Assembly: GCF_016629525.1 (NCBI RefSeq)
Contig: NZ_AP024269.1
Coordinates: forward strand, 3,658,001 to 3,722,000
Direction of reading: 5' to 3'
Source: Kaistia sp. 32K
Lineage (GTDB): Bacteria > Pseudomonadota > Alphaproteobacteria > Rhizobiales > Kaistiaceae
Length of the DNA: 64,000 bases
The notes under the pieces were generated by a model. That model was given only the letters and a program-made list of their open reading frames with translations. It was not told the DNA's origin and searched no databases. Made by a program: the position numbers and the translations under genes. Below, in pieces: positions 46,467 to 55,204 of the stretch (its first letter is position 1; every line of letters begins with the position of its first letter).

Positions 46467-47510
46467 TTACTGGCTGGCGAAGGCGTTGAAGCGCTCGGTC
46501 AGCGGCTCGATGTTCTCGGACCAGAAGGTCGCGTCGACCTGCAGCGCGCCGGCGAGGTTCTTCGGATAGGTCGGCAGCTCCGCGGCGATCGCCTCGGGCA
46601 GCGCCGCCGTCGCCTTGGTGTTGGTCGGTCCGAAGGCGACCAGCTCCGGCAGGATCTGCTGCTGGCTGGCGCGCGAAGCGAAATCGATGAACTTCAGCGC
46701 CTCATCCTTGTTCGGGCTGTTCTTCAGGATCACCCAATTGTCGAGCGCGTAGATGCTGCCCGGCCAGATGAACTTGAAGTTGCGCTTGTCGGTTTGGTTG
46801 GCGGCGGTGACGCGGCCGTTGAAGGCCAGCACCTGCGAGGCCTCGCCCGAGGCGAGCAGCTGGATCGCCTGGCCGCCGCTCTCGAAGAAGATCAGGTCCG
46901 GCTTGATCGTGTTCAGCTTGGCGAAGGCGCGGTCGACGCCTTCCGGGGTGCGCAGCGTCGCATAGACCTGGTCGACGGGGACGCCGTCGGCGATCAGCGC
47001 CAGTTCCAGCGCGTATTTCGGGCCCTTGCGCAGGGCGCGCTTGCCGGGGAACTTCTCGACGTCGAAGAAATCGGCCACCGTCGTCGGCGCCGCGCCGGCC
47101 TTGTCGGCGTCATAGGCGATGCCGGCCGACCAGGTGATGGCGCCGACGCCATACTTGTTCTGCGCCGCCGGGATCAGCTCGTCCCTGGCGCTGATCTTGC
47201 TCCAGTCGATCGGCTCGAACAGGCCCTCGGCGCTGCCGATCTGCAGCTCCTCGACCTCGACATGGACGACGTCCCAGCCGGGATCGCCTGCCGCTTCGGC
47301 GCGGGTCCGCAGCGTGCCGACGCCGCCTTCCCAGCTGTCGTCGATGACCTTGTTGCCGCTCTCCTTCGCGAAGGGCTCGAAATAGGCCTTGCGCTGGGCG
47401 TCCTGGAAATTGCCGCCCCACGAGATGACGGTCAGGTCACGGGCCATGGCGACCGTGCTCGCCCCGGAAATCAGGGCGACCACGGCAAGTCGAAGAAGAC
47501 GGGAGTTCAT
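46467..47510 (-). CDS. Periplasmic binding protein, PotD-like
   Basis: 347 aa from ATG 47510. Signal peptide (LLRLAVVALISGASTVAMA-R), then DLTVISWGGNFQDAQRKAYFEPF, a pattern typical of the PotD/PotF and opine-binding cluster. The operon is binding protein, two permeases, ATPase, sarcosine-oxidase-like, PhzF. Ligand unknown, probably a small amine or N-methylated compound. Confidence 0.88.
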   Translation of the reverse strand: MNSRLLRLAVVALISGASTVAMARDLTVISWGGNFQDAQRKAYFEPFAKESGNKVIDDSWEGGVGTLRTRAEAAGDPGWDVVHVEVEELQIGSAEGLFEPIDWSKISARDELIPAAQNKYGVGAITWSAGIAYDADKAGAAPTTVADFFDVEKFPGKRALRKGPKYALELALIADGVPVDQVYATLRTPEGVDRAFAKLNTIKPDLIFFESGGQAIQLLASGEASQVLAFNGRVTAANQTDKRNFKFIWPGSIYALDNWVILKNSPNKDEALKFIDFASRASQQQILPELVAFGPTNTKATAALPEAIAAELPTYPKNLAGALQVDATFWSENIEPLTERFNAFASQ

Positions 47511-47553
47511 GGATTGGGCCTTCTGGCTAATGTGATTCAAAAATACGATTATC

Positions 47554-47570
47554 TTGATAGACATTATCAA
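47554..47570 (-). promoter_or_regulatory. Inverted repeat upstream of the Pot-type operon
   Basis: TTGATA-N5-TATCAA, perfect 6-base arms, in A/T-rich DNA, 44 bases before the ATG. Position fits a repressor operator; no regulator gene is adjacent. The rest of the 47511-47750 spacer shows nothing further. Confidence 0.5.
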
Positions 47571-47750
47571 TAATAGCTGTCAATCGCCTGCCGAGCCCGT
47601 CATTCGCCTCTCCGGCGTCGCGAAATTGCCGACCTCCCGACGCGAGGATTGTTGGCGCTTGCCACCCTCCGGCCCGGCGCACGCGCCGCCCCGGAAAACG
47701 GGACGACGCGAGGCCCAGGCGATGGGTTTTGGGAGAGGAAATCCAGCCGG

Positions 47751-48731
47751 CTAGCGGGCGTCGCTCCGGCGCGGCGCGTGCCGGTCATAGGCGAGCTTCG
47801 CCAGCAGGATCAGGCCCCAGGCGATGCCCGTCGCGTGCTGGCTGGCGCCGGCGAGGTTCAGGACCGAGGCCGTGACCTGCAGCGCGACGACGGCGAGGAA
47901 CAGCCCCCAGACCGAGCCGCGTCCGCCATCCGGGTTGATGCCGCCCAGCACCGCCGCCAGCAGCGTCGCGAGCAGATAGCTGTCCGCATAGCCCATGCGG
48001 GCCGAATTGAAGCGCGACAGCATGATGAGGCCGGCAGAGGCGCTCAGCAGGCCGGAGAGCGCGTAGCTGACGACATAGAGGCGGCGGGTGTCGACGCCGG
48101 CGAAATGCGCCGCCGGCTCGTTCAACCCGACGGCGCGCAGCCGGAAGCCGAAGGGTGTGCGCGCCAGCACGAAGGCGAGCGCCAGCACGGCGGCGAGGAA
48201 GACGAAGGCGATCACCGGAATGCCGAGGACGGCGCTCGCGGCCAGCGCCGGCACATAGGCCGGCAGGTTGCCGACGGCGCTGCCGCCCGTCACCAGCACG
48301 CCGATGCCGGTAAAGATCAGCATGGCACAAAGCGACGCCAGCACCGGCGTGACGCGGAGATAGGCCACCACCAGTCCGATCAGCGCGCCGGCGAAGGCGC
48401 CGGCCAACAGACCGAGCGGGATCGGCGCGATATCGGCGAACGGGCCGCCGGCGAGCGCGCCGAAGGCGAGCGCGGTGACGATCGCCGAGAGATTGGCGAT
48501 GGCGACGACGGCGAGGTTGATGCCGCCGGTCAGCATCGGCAGCGCCATCGCCAGCGACAACAGGCCGAATTCCGGCAGCTGATAGGCGAGCGAGCGCAGG
48601 AAACCGCCGCCGGGGATGACGCCGGTGCCGCTCAGCGCCAGCAACAGAAGGCCGAAGCCGAGGGCGAGCCAGACGAGGCGCGGCGAGGAGCCCCGCCGCG
48701 AGGCCGTGACCGGGGGGACAAGCGAACTCAT
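47751..48731 (-). CDS. Sugar-type ABC importer permease 2 (RbsC/RhaQ-like)
   Basis: 326 aa from ATG 48731, overlapping the previous stop as ATGA. About ten helices; GVDTRRLYVVSYALSGLLSASAGL and SYLLATLLAAVLGGINPDGGRGSVWG are family blocks. Last gene of the mtnD operon; not followed by a clear terminator. Confidence 0.88.
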   Translation of the reverse strand: MSSLVPPVTASRRGSSPRLVWLALGFGLLLLALSGTGVIPGGGFLRSLAYQLPEFGLLSLAMALPMLTGGINLAVVAIANLSAIVTALAFGALAGGPFADIAPIPLGLLAGAFAGALIGLVVAYLRVTPVLASLCAMLIFTGIGVLVTGGSAVGNLPAYVPALAASAVLGIPVIAFVFLAAVLALAFVLARTPFGFRLRAVGLNEPAAHFAGVDTRRLYVVSYALSGLLSASAGLIMLSRFNSARMGYADSYLLATLLAAVLGGINPDGGRGSVWGLFLAVVALQVTASVLNLAGASQHATGIAWGLILLAKLAYDRHAPRRSDAR

Positions 48732-49693
48732 GCCAGGGCCCTCGCCTTGGTCTGCCGGCGACGCATCAGCTGCAGGCAGAGACTGATCAGGACGACGCTG
48801 CCGGTGGCGACCTGGTGCCAGTAGGGCGAGACGCCGTTCAACACGAGCGCGTTGCCGAAGAGGCCGATGAACAGCACGCCGAGCAGCGTGCCGAGGACGG
48901 TGCCGCGACCGCCGATCAGGCTGGCGCCGCCGAGCACGGTTGCCGCCACCACGTCGAGCTCGCGCCCGACCAGCGCCCCCGGCGTGACGGCCTGCAGGAG
49001 CTGCGCCTGCGCGAGACCAGCGACGCCCGAGGCGAGGCCAAGATAGCCATAGGCGAAGAGATTGACCGCGAGGATGGAGATGCCCTGCCGGCTCGCTGCC
49101 TCGCGGCTGCCGCCGACGGCGCGGACGATCCGGCCCCAATGCGTGCCGCGCAGGATGAAGGCGGTGACGAGCGCGAAAACGAGGAGCAGCACGAGCTGCA
49201 GCGAGAGCGGATAGCCACCGATCCGCGCGACCACCGAGGTCGAGAAGAATTCCGGGAAATCGTAGAGCATGGCGCCGCGCGAGACGAGGATCAGCGCGCC
49301 GGCATAGATGTTGAGCAGCGCGATGGTGACGACGATCGGCGGTGTCCGCAGCCAGGTCACCAGCGCGCCGTTGAGCACGCCGAAGGCGAGCCCGGTGACG
49401 CTGACCAGAAGGATCGAGAGCGTCCAGCCGAGATCGGTCCGCGCCAGCACGACGGCGAGGCCGAACTGCGTGATCGAGGCGATCGCCGTGAACGAGATGT
49501 CGAGGCCGCCGGCAAGCAGCACGACCAGCAGGCCGAGCGCGAAGATGCCGGTAACGCTCGCCGTCGCGGCGACGTCGAGCAAATTGTAGGGGGACAGGAA
49601 GTCCGGCGTGAACAGGGCCGTGACGACGGCCAGAAGCAGGACCGCCAGCAGCAGCGTGCGCGTCGACAGCTTCTCGGGATAGGTCTCACCCAT
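48728..49693 (-). CDS. Sugar-type ABC importer permease 1 (RbsC/RhaP-like)
   Basis: 321 aa from ATG 49693. Multi-helix permease with LLVVLLAGGLDISFTAIASI near the N-terminus and GRELDVVAATVLGGASLIGGRGT in the second half, the BPD_transp_2 signature. It overlaps both the ATPase gene and the second permease gene. Two permease genes with one double ATPase is the layout of RhaSTPQ-like importers. Confidence 0.9.
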   Translation of the reverse strand: MGETYPEKLSTRTLLLAVLLLAVVTALFTPDFLSPYNLLDVAATASVTGIFALGLLVVLLAGGLDISFTAIASITQFGLAVVLARTDLGWTLSILLVSVTGLAFGVLNGALVTWLRTPPIVVTIALLNIYAGALILVSRGAMLYDFPEFFSTSVVARIGGYPLSLQLVLLLVFALVTAFILRGTHWGRIVRAVGGSREAASRQGISILAVNLFAYGYLGLASGVAGLAQAQLLQAVTPGALVGRELDVVAATVLGGASLIGGRGTVLGTLLGVLFIGLFGNALVLNGVSPYWHQVATGSVVLISLCLQLMRRRQTKARALA

Positions 49694-51179
49694 GAACGAT
49701 CTCCGACAGCCTGTCGATCGAGACCTCGCCTGGGGAATAGGCGGGTCCCAGCCTGCCGGCCTGCATGACATGGACACGGTCCGCGATGGACCAGACTTCC
49801 TCGACCTCGTCCGAGATCAGGAGGATGCCGGCGCCGCGCGCCGCCGCCTCGCGCACGATCCGGTAGATCGCCGCGCGCGCCGTGACGTCGACGCCGACGG
49901 TGGGGGAATCGAGGAGCAGCAGGATCGGGCGGGTCGCCAGCCATTTGGCGAGCACGACGCGCTGCTGGTTGCCGCCGGAAAGCGTGGTGACCAGATTGTC
50001 GACGTCCGGGGTCTTGATCTCGAGCGCCCGCACGAGGTCGGCGACCAGGGCGTCGGTCGCCTTCTGGTCGACCAGGCCGAAGCCGTTGGTGAGCCGCCCG
50101 CGGCTGGGCAGCGCGATGTTGTCGGCGATGCTGGAGCCGAGCACGAGGCCGAGCGAAAGCCGGTCCTCCGGCAGATAGGCGACGCCGGCTTCGATGGCGT
50201 CGCGGTTGGAGGCGAAGTGCCTCACCTGGCCTGCGACGCGGATCTCGCCGCGATCGGGTTTTCGAAGGCCGAACAGGGTCTGCGCCAGCTCCGTGCGGCC
50301 CGCGCCGAGCAGGCCGGTCAGGCCGACGATCTCGCCGGCCCGGATCGTCAGGTCGACGCCGTCGAATTCGTTGACCCGGCCGAGGCCGGAGGTCTCGAGC
50401 ACGATCGCGCCGTCCGTGGCGGCGGCGTCGTTGCGGGTCGGCGCATGCACGGCGGCGCCCGCCATCGCCTCGTGCAGGCGGTCGGCGTCGAACTCGGCCC
50501 GGTCGAAGCGGGCGACGATCGCGCCGTCGCGCAGCACCAGCGCCTCGTCGGCGATCTCGGCGACCTCGTCATAGCGATGGCTGACGAACAGCACGGCGAC
50601 GCCGTCGCGGCGCAAATCCTCGACGACGGTGAACAGCCGCTCGGCTTCCTGCCGCGTCAGCGAGGCGGTCGGCTCGTCGAGGATCAGGAAGCGCGCTTCG
50701 CCGGCGAGCGCCCGGGCGATCGCGACCACCTGCCGCTCGGAGATCGAGAGGCTCTCGACTGGCGCGTCGAGATCGAGTTTCACCTTGATGCGATCGAGTA
50801 CGCTGCGAACCTTCGCCCGGTCGCGCGAGCGCCGGCGCAGGCCGAAAGGCCTCGCCCGCGTCGCGCCGAAGACGACATTGTCGGCGACCGAGAGGTTCGG
50901 GAACAGCGCCAGGTCCTGGTAGATGACGTCAACGCCGGCCGCCTTCATGCCCTGCGGCGACGCGCCTGTGATCGCCTTGCCGTCGATGCGCACAGCGCCG
51001 CGATCCGCCTGCAGCACGCCGGTCAGGATCTTGATCAGCGTGCTCTTGCCGGAGCCGTTCAGGCCGCAAAGCGCATAGACCTTGCCGCCCTCCAGGCGAA
51101 CCGAGATACCGTCCAGCACCGTGACGGCCCCGAAATTCTTGGCGAGGCCGTCGGTTTCGAGGATCGATGCGCGGGTCAC
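49686..51179 (-). CDS. Sugar-type ABC importer double ATPase (RbsA/RhaT-like)
   Basis: 497 aa, two ATPase domains. Domain 1: Walker A GLNGSGKST, signature SISERQVVAIARALA, Walker B FLILDEPTASL. Domain 2: degenerate Walker A GLLGAGRTE, signature LSGGNQQRVVLAKWLA, LLLLDSPTVGVD. This is the CUT2 importer pattern, used for pentoses, deoxy sugars and related compounds. ATGA overlap with mtnC. Confidence 0.92.
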   Translation of the reverse strand: MTRASILETDGLAKNFGAVTVLDGISVRLEGGKVYALCGLNGSGKSTLIKILTGVLQADRGAVRIDGKAITGASPQGMKAAGVDVIYQDLALFPNLSVADNVVFGATRARPFGLRRRSRDRAKVRSVLDRIKVKLDLDAPVESLSISERQVVAIARALAGEARFLILDEPTASLTRQEAERLFTVVEDLRRDGVAVLFVSHRYDEVAEIADEALVLRDGAIVARFDRAEFDADRLHEAMAGAAVHAPTRNDAAATDGAIVLETSGLGRVNEFDGVDLTIRAGEIVGLTGLLGAGRTELAQTLFGLRKPDRGEIRVAGQVRHFASNRDAIEAGVAYLPEDRLSLGLVLGSSIADNIALPSRGRLTNGFGLVDQKATDALVADLVRALEIKTPDVDNLVTTLSGGNQQRVVLAKWLATRPILLLLDSPTVGVDVTARAAIYRIVREAAARGAGILLISDEVEEVWSIADRVHVMQAGRLGPAYSPGEVSIDRLSEIVHG

Positions 51180-51901
51180 GATCCCTCGCGGGCCGCGACG
51201 GTTCCGTTCGCGGGATCGATGACGTCGAAGGTCTTCGCCACCGGGTGCGTCTGATCAGGCGGGATCACCGCCTCGCCGCGATCGAGCGCGACCGTCTTCA
51301 GCCCGGCCACACGGGCCGCGTCGAGCTCGCCGATGGAATCCGACAGGAACAGGATCTCGCCCGGCTCCAGACCCAGCGCTGCCGTGATGGCGCGGTAGGA
51401 ACCCGCCTCCAGCTTGGGGCCGGTCGTCGTGTCGAAGAAGCCGGAGAACAGCGTCGCCAGATCGCCATGCGGCGTGTGGCCGAAGACGAGCTTCTGCGCG
51501 AGGATCGAGCCGGACGAATAGACATGGAGCCGATAGCCGGCCTCGTGCCATTCCCGCAAGGACCGAGCCGCGTCGTGATAGACGTCGCCGACCAGCTCGC
51601 CGTCGCGAAAACCTTGCGTCCAGATCAGGCCCTGCAGCGCCTTCAGCGGCGTGATCTTGCGATCGGCGTCGCTCCAGCTGATCAGGAGATCGATCACGGC
51701 CTGGTCGTCGAGCGTGTCGTCGCCGGCGAGCGCGCGCGCGTCGGCGAGGATGCGGAGAACCGCCTCGTCCTCGCGGTGCGCGGCGAGATACTCGCCGATC
51801 CGGCCGCGGGCATAGGGGAAGAGGCTATCTCTAACGAAGGAGATCGAGGTGGCGGTGCCCTCGATATCCGTAACGATGGCGCGGATCGGTTGCGCGCTCA
51901 T
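51176..51901 (-). CDS. mtnC: Enolase-phosphatase E1 (MtnC)
   Basis: 241 aa from ATG 51901, overlapping the mtnB stop as ATGA. HAD enzyme with the MtnC-specific blocks IVTDIEGTATSISFVRDSLF, YSSGSILAQKLVFGHTPHGD and LFSGFFDTTTGPKLEAGSY. It converts 2,3-diketo-5-methylthiopentyl-1-phosphate to the acireductone (enolisation then dephosphorylation). It makes the substrate of MtnD. Confidence 0.93.
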   Translation of the reverse strand: MSAQPIRAIVTDIEGTATSISFVRDSLFPYARGRIGEYLAAHREDEAVLRILADARALAGDDTLDDQAVIDLLISWSDADRKITPLKALQGLIWTQGFRDGELVGDVYHDAARSLREWHEAGYRLHVYSSGSILAQKLVFGHTPHGDLATLFSGFFDTTTGPKLEAGSYRAITAALGLEPGEILFLSDSIGELDAARVAGLKTVALDRGEAVIPPDQTHPVAKTFDVIDPANGTVAAREGS

Positions 51902-52554
51902 GCTGCCGGCTTCCAGCGCAGCTTCTCGAGCTCGCAATTGAGCAGGAACTCGATGCCGACCGCATGCCGGCGGGCATGCTCGAGCGACGCGCCCCAGGTA
52001 TAGAGGCCGTGGTTCGAGAGCAGGTAGCCGACGACGACGCCGTTCGCTTCCTTCAGCCGCTGCGTGACGCGCTTTTCCAGCGCCTGGATGTCCTGGTCGT
52101 TCTCGAAGACGAGCAGGATGGCCGGCACTTCATGCGTCGGGATGCCGAACAGCGCCTTCTGGATCTCGTAGCCCTCGAAATGCAGCTCGCCCGCTTCGAG
52201 ATGCTTGGCGGAAAGCAGCGTCTGCGCCACCGAATGGGTATGCAGCACGCCGTTGATCTCGGGATCGTTGCGATAGAGGGCGCGGTGCAGGTCGGTCTCG
52301 GCGGAGCTGTTCGCCGGATGCGGGCCGTCGATCGCCGAGAACAGGATGTGCTCCGGCCGCAAAAAGCCCTTGTCGAAACCGGAGGCGGTGATGGCGATGT
52401 GCTTGGCGTCGACGCGGCGGGAGAAATTGCCGCTCGTCGCCGGCACGAGGCCCTGCTGGCCGAGATAGCGGCCGACCGAGATGATCTCGACGGCGGCTTC
52501 GGCAAAGGAGACTTCGGAGGCGCGATTGACCACGCCCAGGGTATCGGTCGTCAT
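51898..52554 (-). CDS. mtnB: Methylthioribulose-1-phosphate dehydratase (MtnB)
   Basis: 218 aa, class II aldolase/adducin fold. MtnB blocks: GLVPATSGNFSRR, ITASGFDKGFLRPEHIL, zinc ligands in GVLHTHSVAQ, and SNHGLYTWG. It dehydrates 5-methylthioribulose-1-phosphate to the diketo compound used by MtnC. It comes 63 bases behind the binding-protein gene. Confidence 0.93.
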   Translation of the reverse strand: MTTDTLGVVNRASEVSFAEAAVEIISVGRYLGQQGLVPATSGNFSRRVDAKHIAITASGFDKGFLRPEHILFSAIDGPHPANSSAETDLHRALYRNDPEINGVLHTHSVAQTLLSAKHLEAGELHFEGYEIQKALFGIPTHEVPAILLVFENDQDIQALEKRVTQRLKEANGVVVGYLLSNHGLYTWGASLEHARRHAVGIEFLLNCELEKLRWKPAA

Positions 52555-52617
52555 GGTTCTCTGTTCTTCGTCAGGAGGAGCCGGCCGCGCGCGACCACGG
52601 CCGGCGGATCGCTAGGA

Positions 52618-53616
52618 TCAGAAGTCGAATTCGCCGACGTTCTCGGCGGTGAAGGTGCGGGTCGCCTTGAAGCGGACGACCTTGTCGGCGTCCTCGACCG
52701 TGCCCTTGCCGAGGCCCGGCAGCTCGATGCCGGTCTCGACCGGCTCCTTGTCGACGACCTTCTTGGCGAGCGCGACGAGGCCGTAGCCGGCGTCGGCCGG
52801 ATCCCAGAGGAAGCCCTCGCTGATCAGGCCCTTCTTCAGGTAGGGAGCGGCCTGCTTCGGCAGCACGTTGCCGACATTGGCGACGGAGCCGGCGGGCTTG
52901 CCCTGCTGCTCGAGCGCGCGGGCGAAGCCGATCGGGCCCTGGCTGCCGAAGGCGACGAAGCCCTTGATGTCGGGATTGGCGCGCAGGATCTCCTGCGAGG
53001 TGCGGAAGCTGTCGTCGAGGCTCTCGCCGACCGGATAGCGATCCGCGATCAGCGTCAGGTCCGGATACTTGTCCTTCAGATAGGCGAGGCCGATATCGGC
53101 CCATTCCTTGTGCAGCGGCACCGTCAGCGAGCCGACGACGAGGGCGAACTTGCCCTTGCCGCCGGTCAGGTCCGCGAGCTTCTGGAAGACCGAGGTCGCG
53201 AATTCGCGGTTGTCGATCGTCTCGAGATCCCACTGCGCGCCCTGCTGACCGGGCGATTCATGCGTGACGACGACAATGCCGGCGTCGCGGGCCCGCTGCA
53301 GCACCGGCGCGAGCGCGCTGGCATCGTTCGGAACGACGGCGATGGCGTCGACGCCCTTGGCGATCAGGTCCTCGATCAGCTTGACCTGCTGGGCGGGATC
53401 CGCCTGGGTCGGGCCGACCTGGTAGGCGTTGACGCCGAGATCGGCGGCGGCCTTGGTGACGCCCTGCTCGAAGCGGTTGTACCAGGGAATACCGGTGATC
53501 TTCACCACGACGGCGATCTCCGGCTTGTCGGCGGCATGTCCGGCCTGGGCGAAGCCGGCGGCGAGCAGCGCGCCGGTGCCGACGGTGAGCAGAAGGCGCT
53601 TGAAAGAGGACTTCAT
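52618..53616 (-). CDS. Sugar-type periplasmic binding protein (RbsB/RhaS-like)
   Basis: 332 aa. Signal peptide (LLLTVGTGALLAAGFAQAGHA-A). Peripla_BP_4 fold: KPEIAVVVKITGIPWYNRFEQGV, VDAIAVVPNDASALAPVL, VVTHESPG and GFVAFGSQGPIGFARAL. In the mtnD operon, between the kinase and mtnB genes; it should define the imported sugar. Confidence 0.9.
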   Translation of the reverse strand: MKSSFKRLLLTVGTGALLAAGFAQAGHAADKPEIAVVVKITGIPWYNRFEQGVTKAAADLGVNAYQVGPTQADPAQQVKLIEDLIAKGVDAIAVVPNDASALAPVLQRARDAGIVVVTHESPGQQGAQWDLETIDNREFATSVFQKLADLTGGKGKFALVVGSLTVPLHKEWADIGLAYLKDKYPDLTLIADRYPVGESLDDSFRTSQEILRANPDIKGFVAFGSQGPIGFARALEQQGKPAGSVANVGNVLPKQAAPYLKKGLISEGFLWDPADAGYGLVALAKKVVDKEPVETGIELPGLGKGTVEDADKVVRFKATRTFTAENVGEFDF

Positions 53617-53651
53617 GAGAATGGATCCTGGGGAAGCGTCGCGGCCCGAAA

Positions 53652-55193
53652 TCAGGCGGCGACCGATGATGACGAAAGAAAACGCTTGAGCGCGGCCAGG
53701 CGCGCATAGGCCCGGTTCCAGGCCTCGGTGTCGCTCGGTTGGTACTCCTTGACCTGGAAGGACTTGCGGACGAGCGGCCGGCCGGCCGCGAAATCGGGGA
53801 GGACGCCGCGCGCGACGAGCTGGGCGATGACATTGCCGGCGACCGTCGCCTCGACGGGACCGGCGACGACGCGCTTGCCGGTGGCATCGGCGATCGCCTG
53901 CAGCAGCAGCGGGATGGCCGCGCCGCCGCCAACGACATAGAGCGTGTCGAGCGCGACGCCGCCGAGGCGCTCCATCTCAACGACCGTGTCGCGATAGGAG
54001 AGCGCGAGGCTGTCATAGATCGAGCGCGCCAGGGCGCCCGACGTCGCCGGCGCCGCGTGACCGCGCGCCTCGAACCAGCCCCTGATCGCGCCGGCCATCG
54101 AGGCCGGATCGCGGAACACGCCGTCATCAGCGTCGAACACGAAGGCAAGCGGCTCCGAGGCTTCGGCCGCCTGCTCCAGCGCCTTGAAGCTGAGGCCTGA
54201 ATCCCGCCGCGCCAGCTCGCGCCGCAGTTCCTGCGTCAGCCAGAGACCGGCCTGGATCTTGTGATGCACGACCGTGCCGCCGGCGCCGCACTCATTGGTG
54301 AAGTTGAACTCGCGCGAGGCGTCGGAAAGATCCGGACGGTCCAGCTCGCGCCCGACCAGCGACCAGGTACCGAGGCTGATGAAGGCAGACGGCGCATCGT
54401 CGAGATAGGGAATGGCGGCCGCGGCCGACGCCGTGTCGTGGCTCGCCACCGCGACGACGTCGAACGGCACCGAAATGCCGAGGCGCTCGCGTTCGGCGGC
54501 CAGCAGCGGACCGATCACCGTGCCACTCTCGACCAGCTCCGGAAAAATCCGGCGCGGAATGTCGAAGAGGCCGGCGAGCTCGAAATCCCAGTTCCGCGTC
54601 ACGGGATTGACCAGCTGGGTCGTCGAGGCGATCGACACCTCGCCGACGCGCAGGCCCGTCAGCAGGAAGGCGACATAGTCCGGCGTCAGGAAGAGATCCT
54701 GCGCGAGGTTGAGCAGCCAGGGCTGGTCGCGCCGGTCGGCGATCAGCTGCAGCAGCGTGTTGATCTCGATCTCCATCGCGCCGGTGCGGCGATAGAGCTG
54801 CGGCTTGGAAATCGTCGCGTAGACCGTGTCGAACAGGCTCTGGGTGCGCGGATCGCGCATGTGACGGAGGCCCGCGACCATCGTCCGGCTCTGGTCGAGC
54901 AGCGCATAATCGACGCCGAAGCTCTCGATGCCCAAGGTCGCCGGCCCGTCGAGCCGGGGCGCGACGGCGACGAGCGCCTCGCCGATGCCCTGCCAGAGCC
55001 GCAGGAAATCCCAGTACCAGCGCCCGGCAAGCTGCACCGGGCCGTTCTCGAAGCGGTGCACTTCCTCGATGGCGATCGATCCCGCCTCAGTGAGCTCGGC
55101 CAGGTGCAGCCTACCGCCGGAACTGCCGAGATCGAGGGAAACGAGGTTGCGGCCGCCGGCCGGATGGATCGCCTGGGTCGGGACGCGGGTCAT
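53652..55193 (-). CDS. FGGY-family carbohydrate kinase, rhamnulokinase-like
   Basis: 513 aa. RhaB-like blocks: phosphate-1 loop VSLDLGSSGGRLHLAEL, ESFGVDYALLD, catalytic-base Asp in VASHDTASAAAAIP, ISLGTWSLVGREL and the nucleotide end VVGGGAAIPLLLQAIADATG with GPVEATVAGNVIAQ. RhaB phosphorylates O1 of a 6-deoxy ketose. Here there is no RhaA/RhaD; MtnB, MtnC and MtnD surround it. The natural reading is a kinase that makes a ketose 1-phosphate for MtnB. Substrate inferred. Confidence 0.88.
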   Translation of the reverse strand: MTRVPTQAIHPAGGRNLVSLDLGSSGGRLHLAELTEAGSIAIEEVHRFENGPVQLAGRWYWDFLRLWQGIGEALVAVAPRLDGPATLGIESFGVDYALLDQSRTMVAGLRHMRDPRTQSLFDTVYATISKPQLYRRTGAMEIEINTLLQLIADRRDQPWLLNLAQDLFLTPDYVAFLLTGLRVGEVSIASTTQLVNPVTRNWDFELAGLFDIPRRIFPELVESGTVIGPLLAAERERLGISVPFDVVAVASHDTASAAAAIPYLDDAPSAFISLGTWSLVGRELDRPDLSDASREFNFTNECGAGGTVVHHKIQAGLWLTQELRRELARRDSGLSFKALEQAAEASEPLAFVFDADDGVFRDPASMAGAIRGWFEARGHAAPATSGALARSIYDSLALSYRDTVVEMERLGGVALDTLYVVGGGAAIPLLLQAIADATGKRVVAGPVEATVAGNVIAQLVARGVLPDFAAGRPLVRKSFQVKEYQPSDTEAWNRAYARLAALKRFLSSSSVAA

Positions 55194-55204
55194 GAGCGCG
55201 CGCC

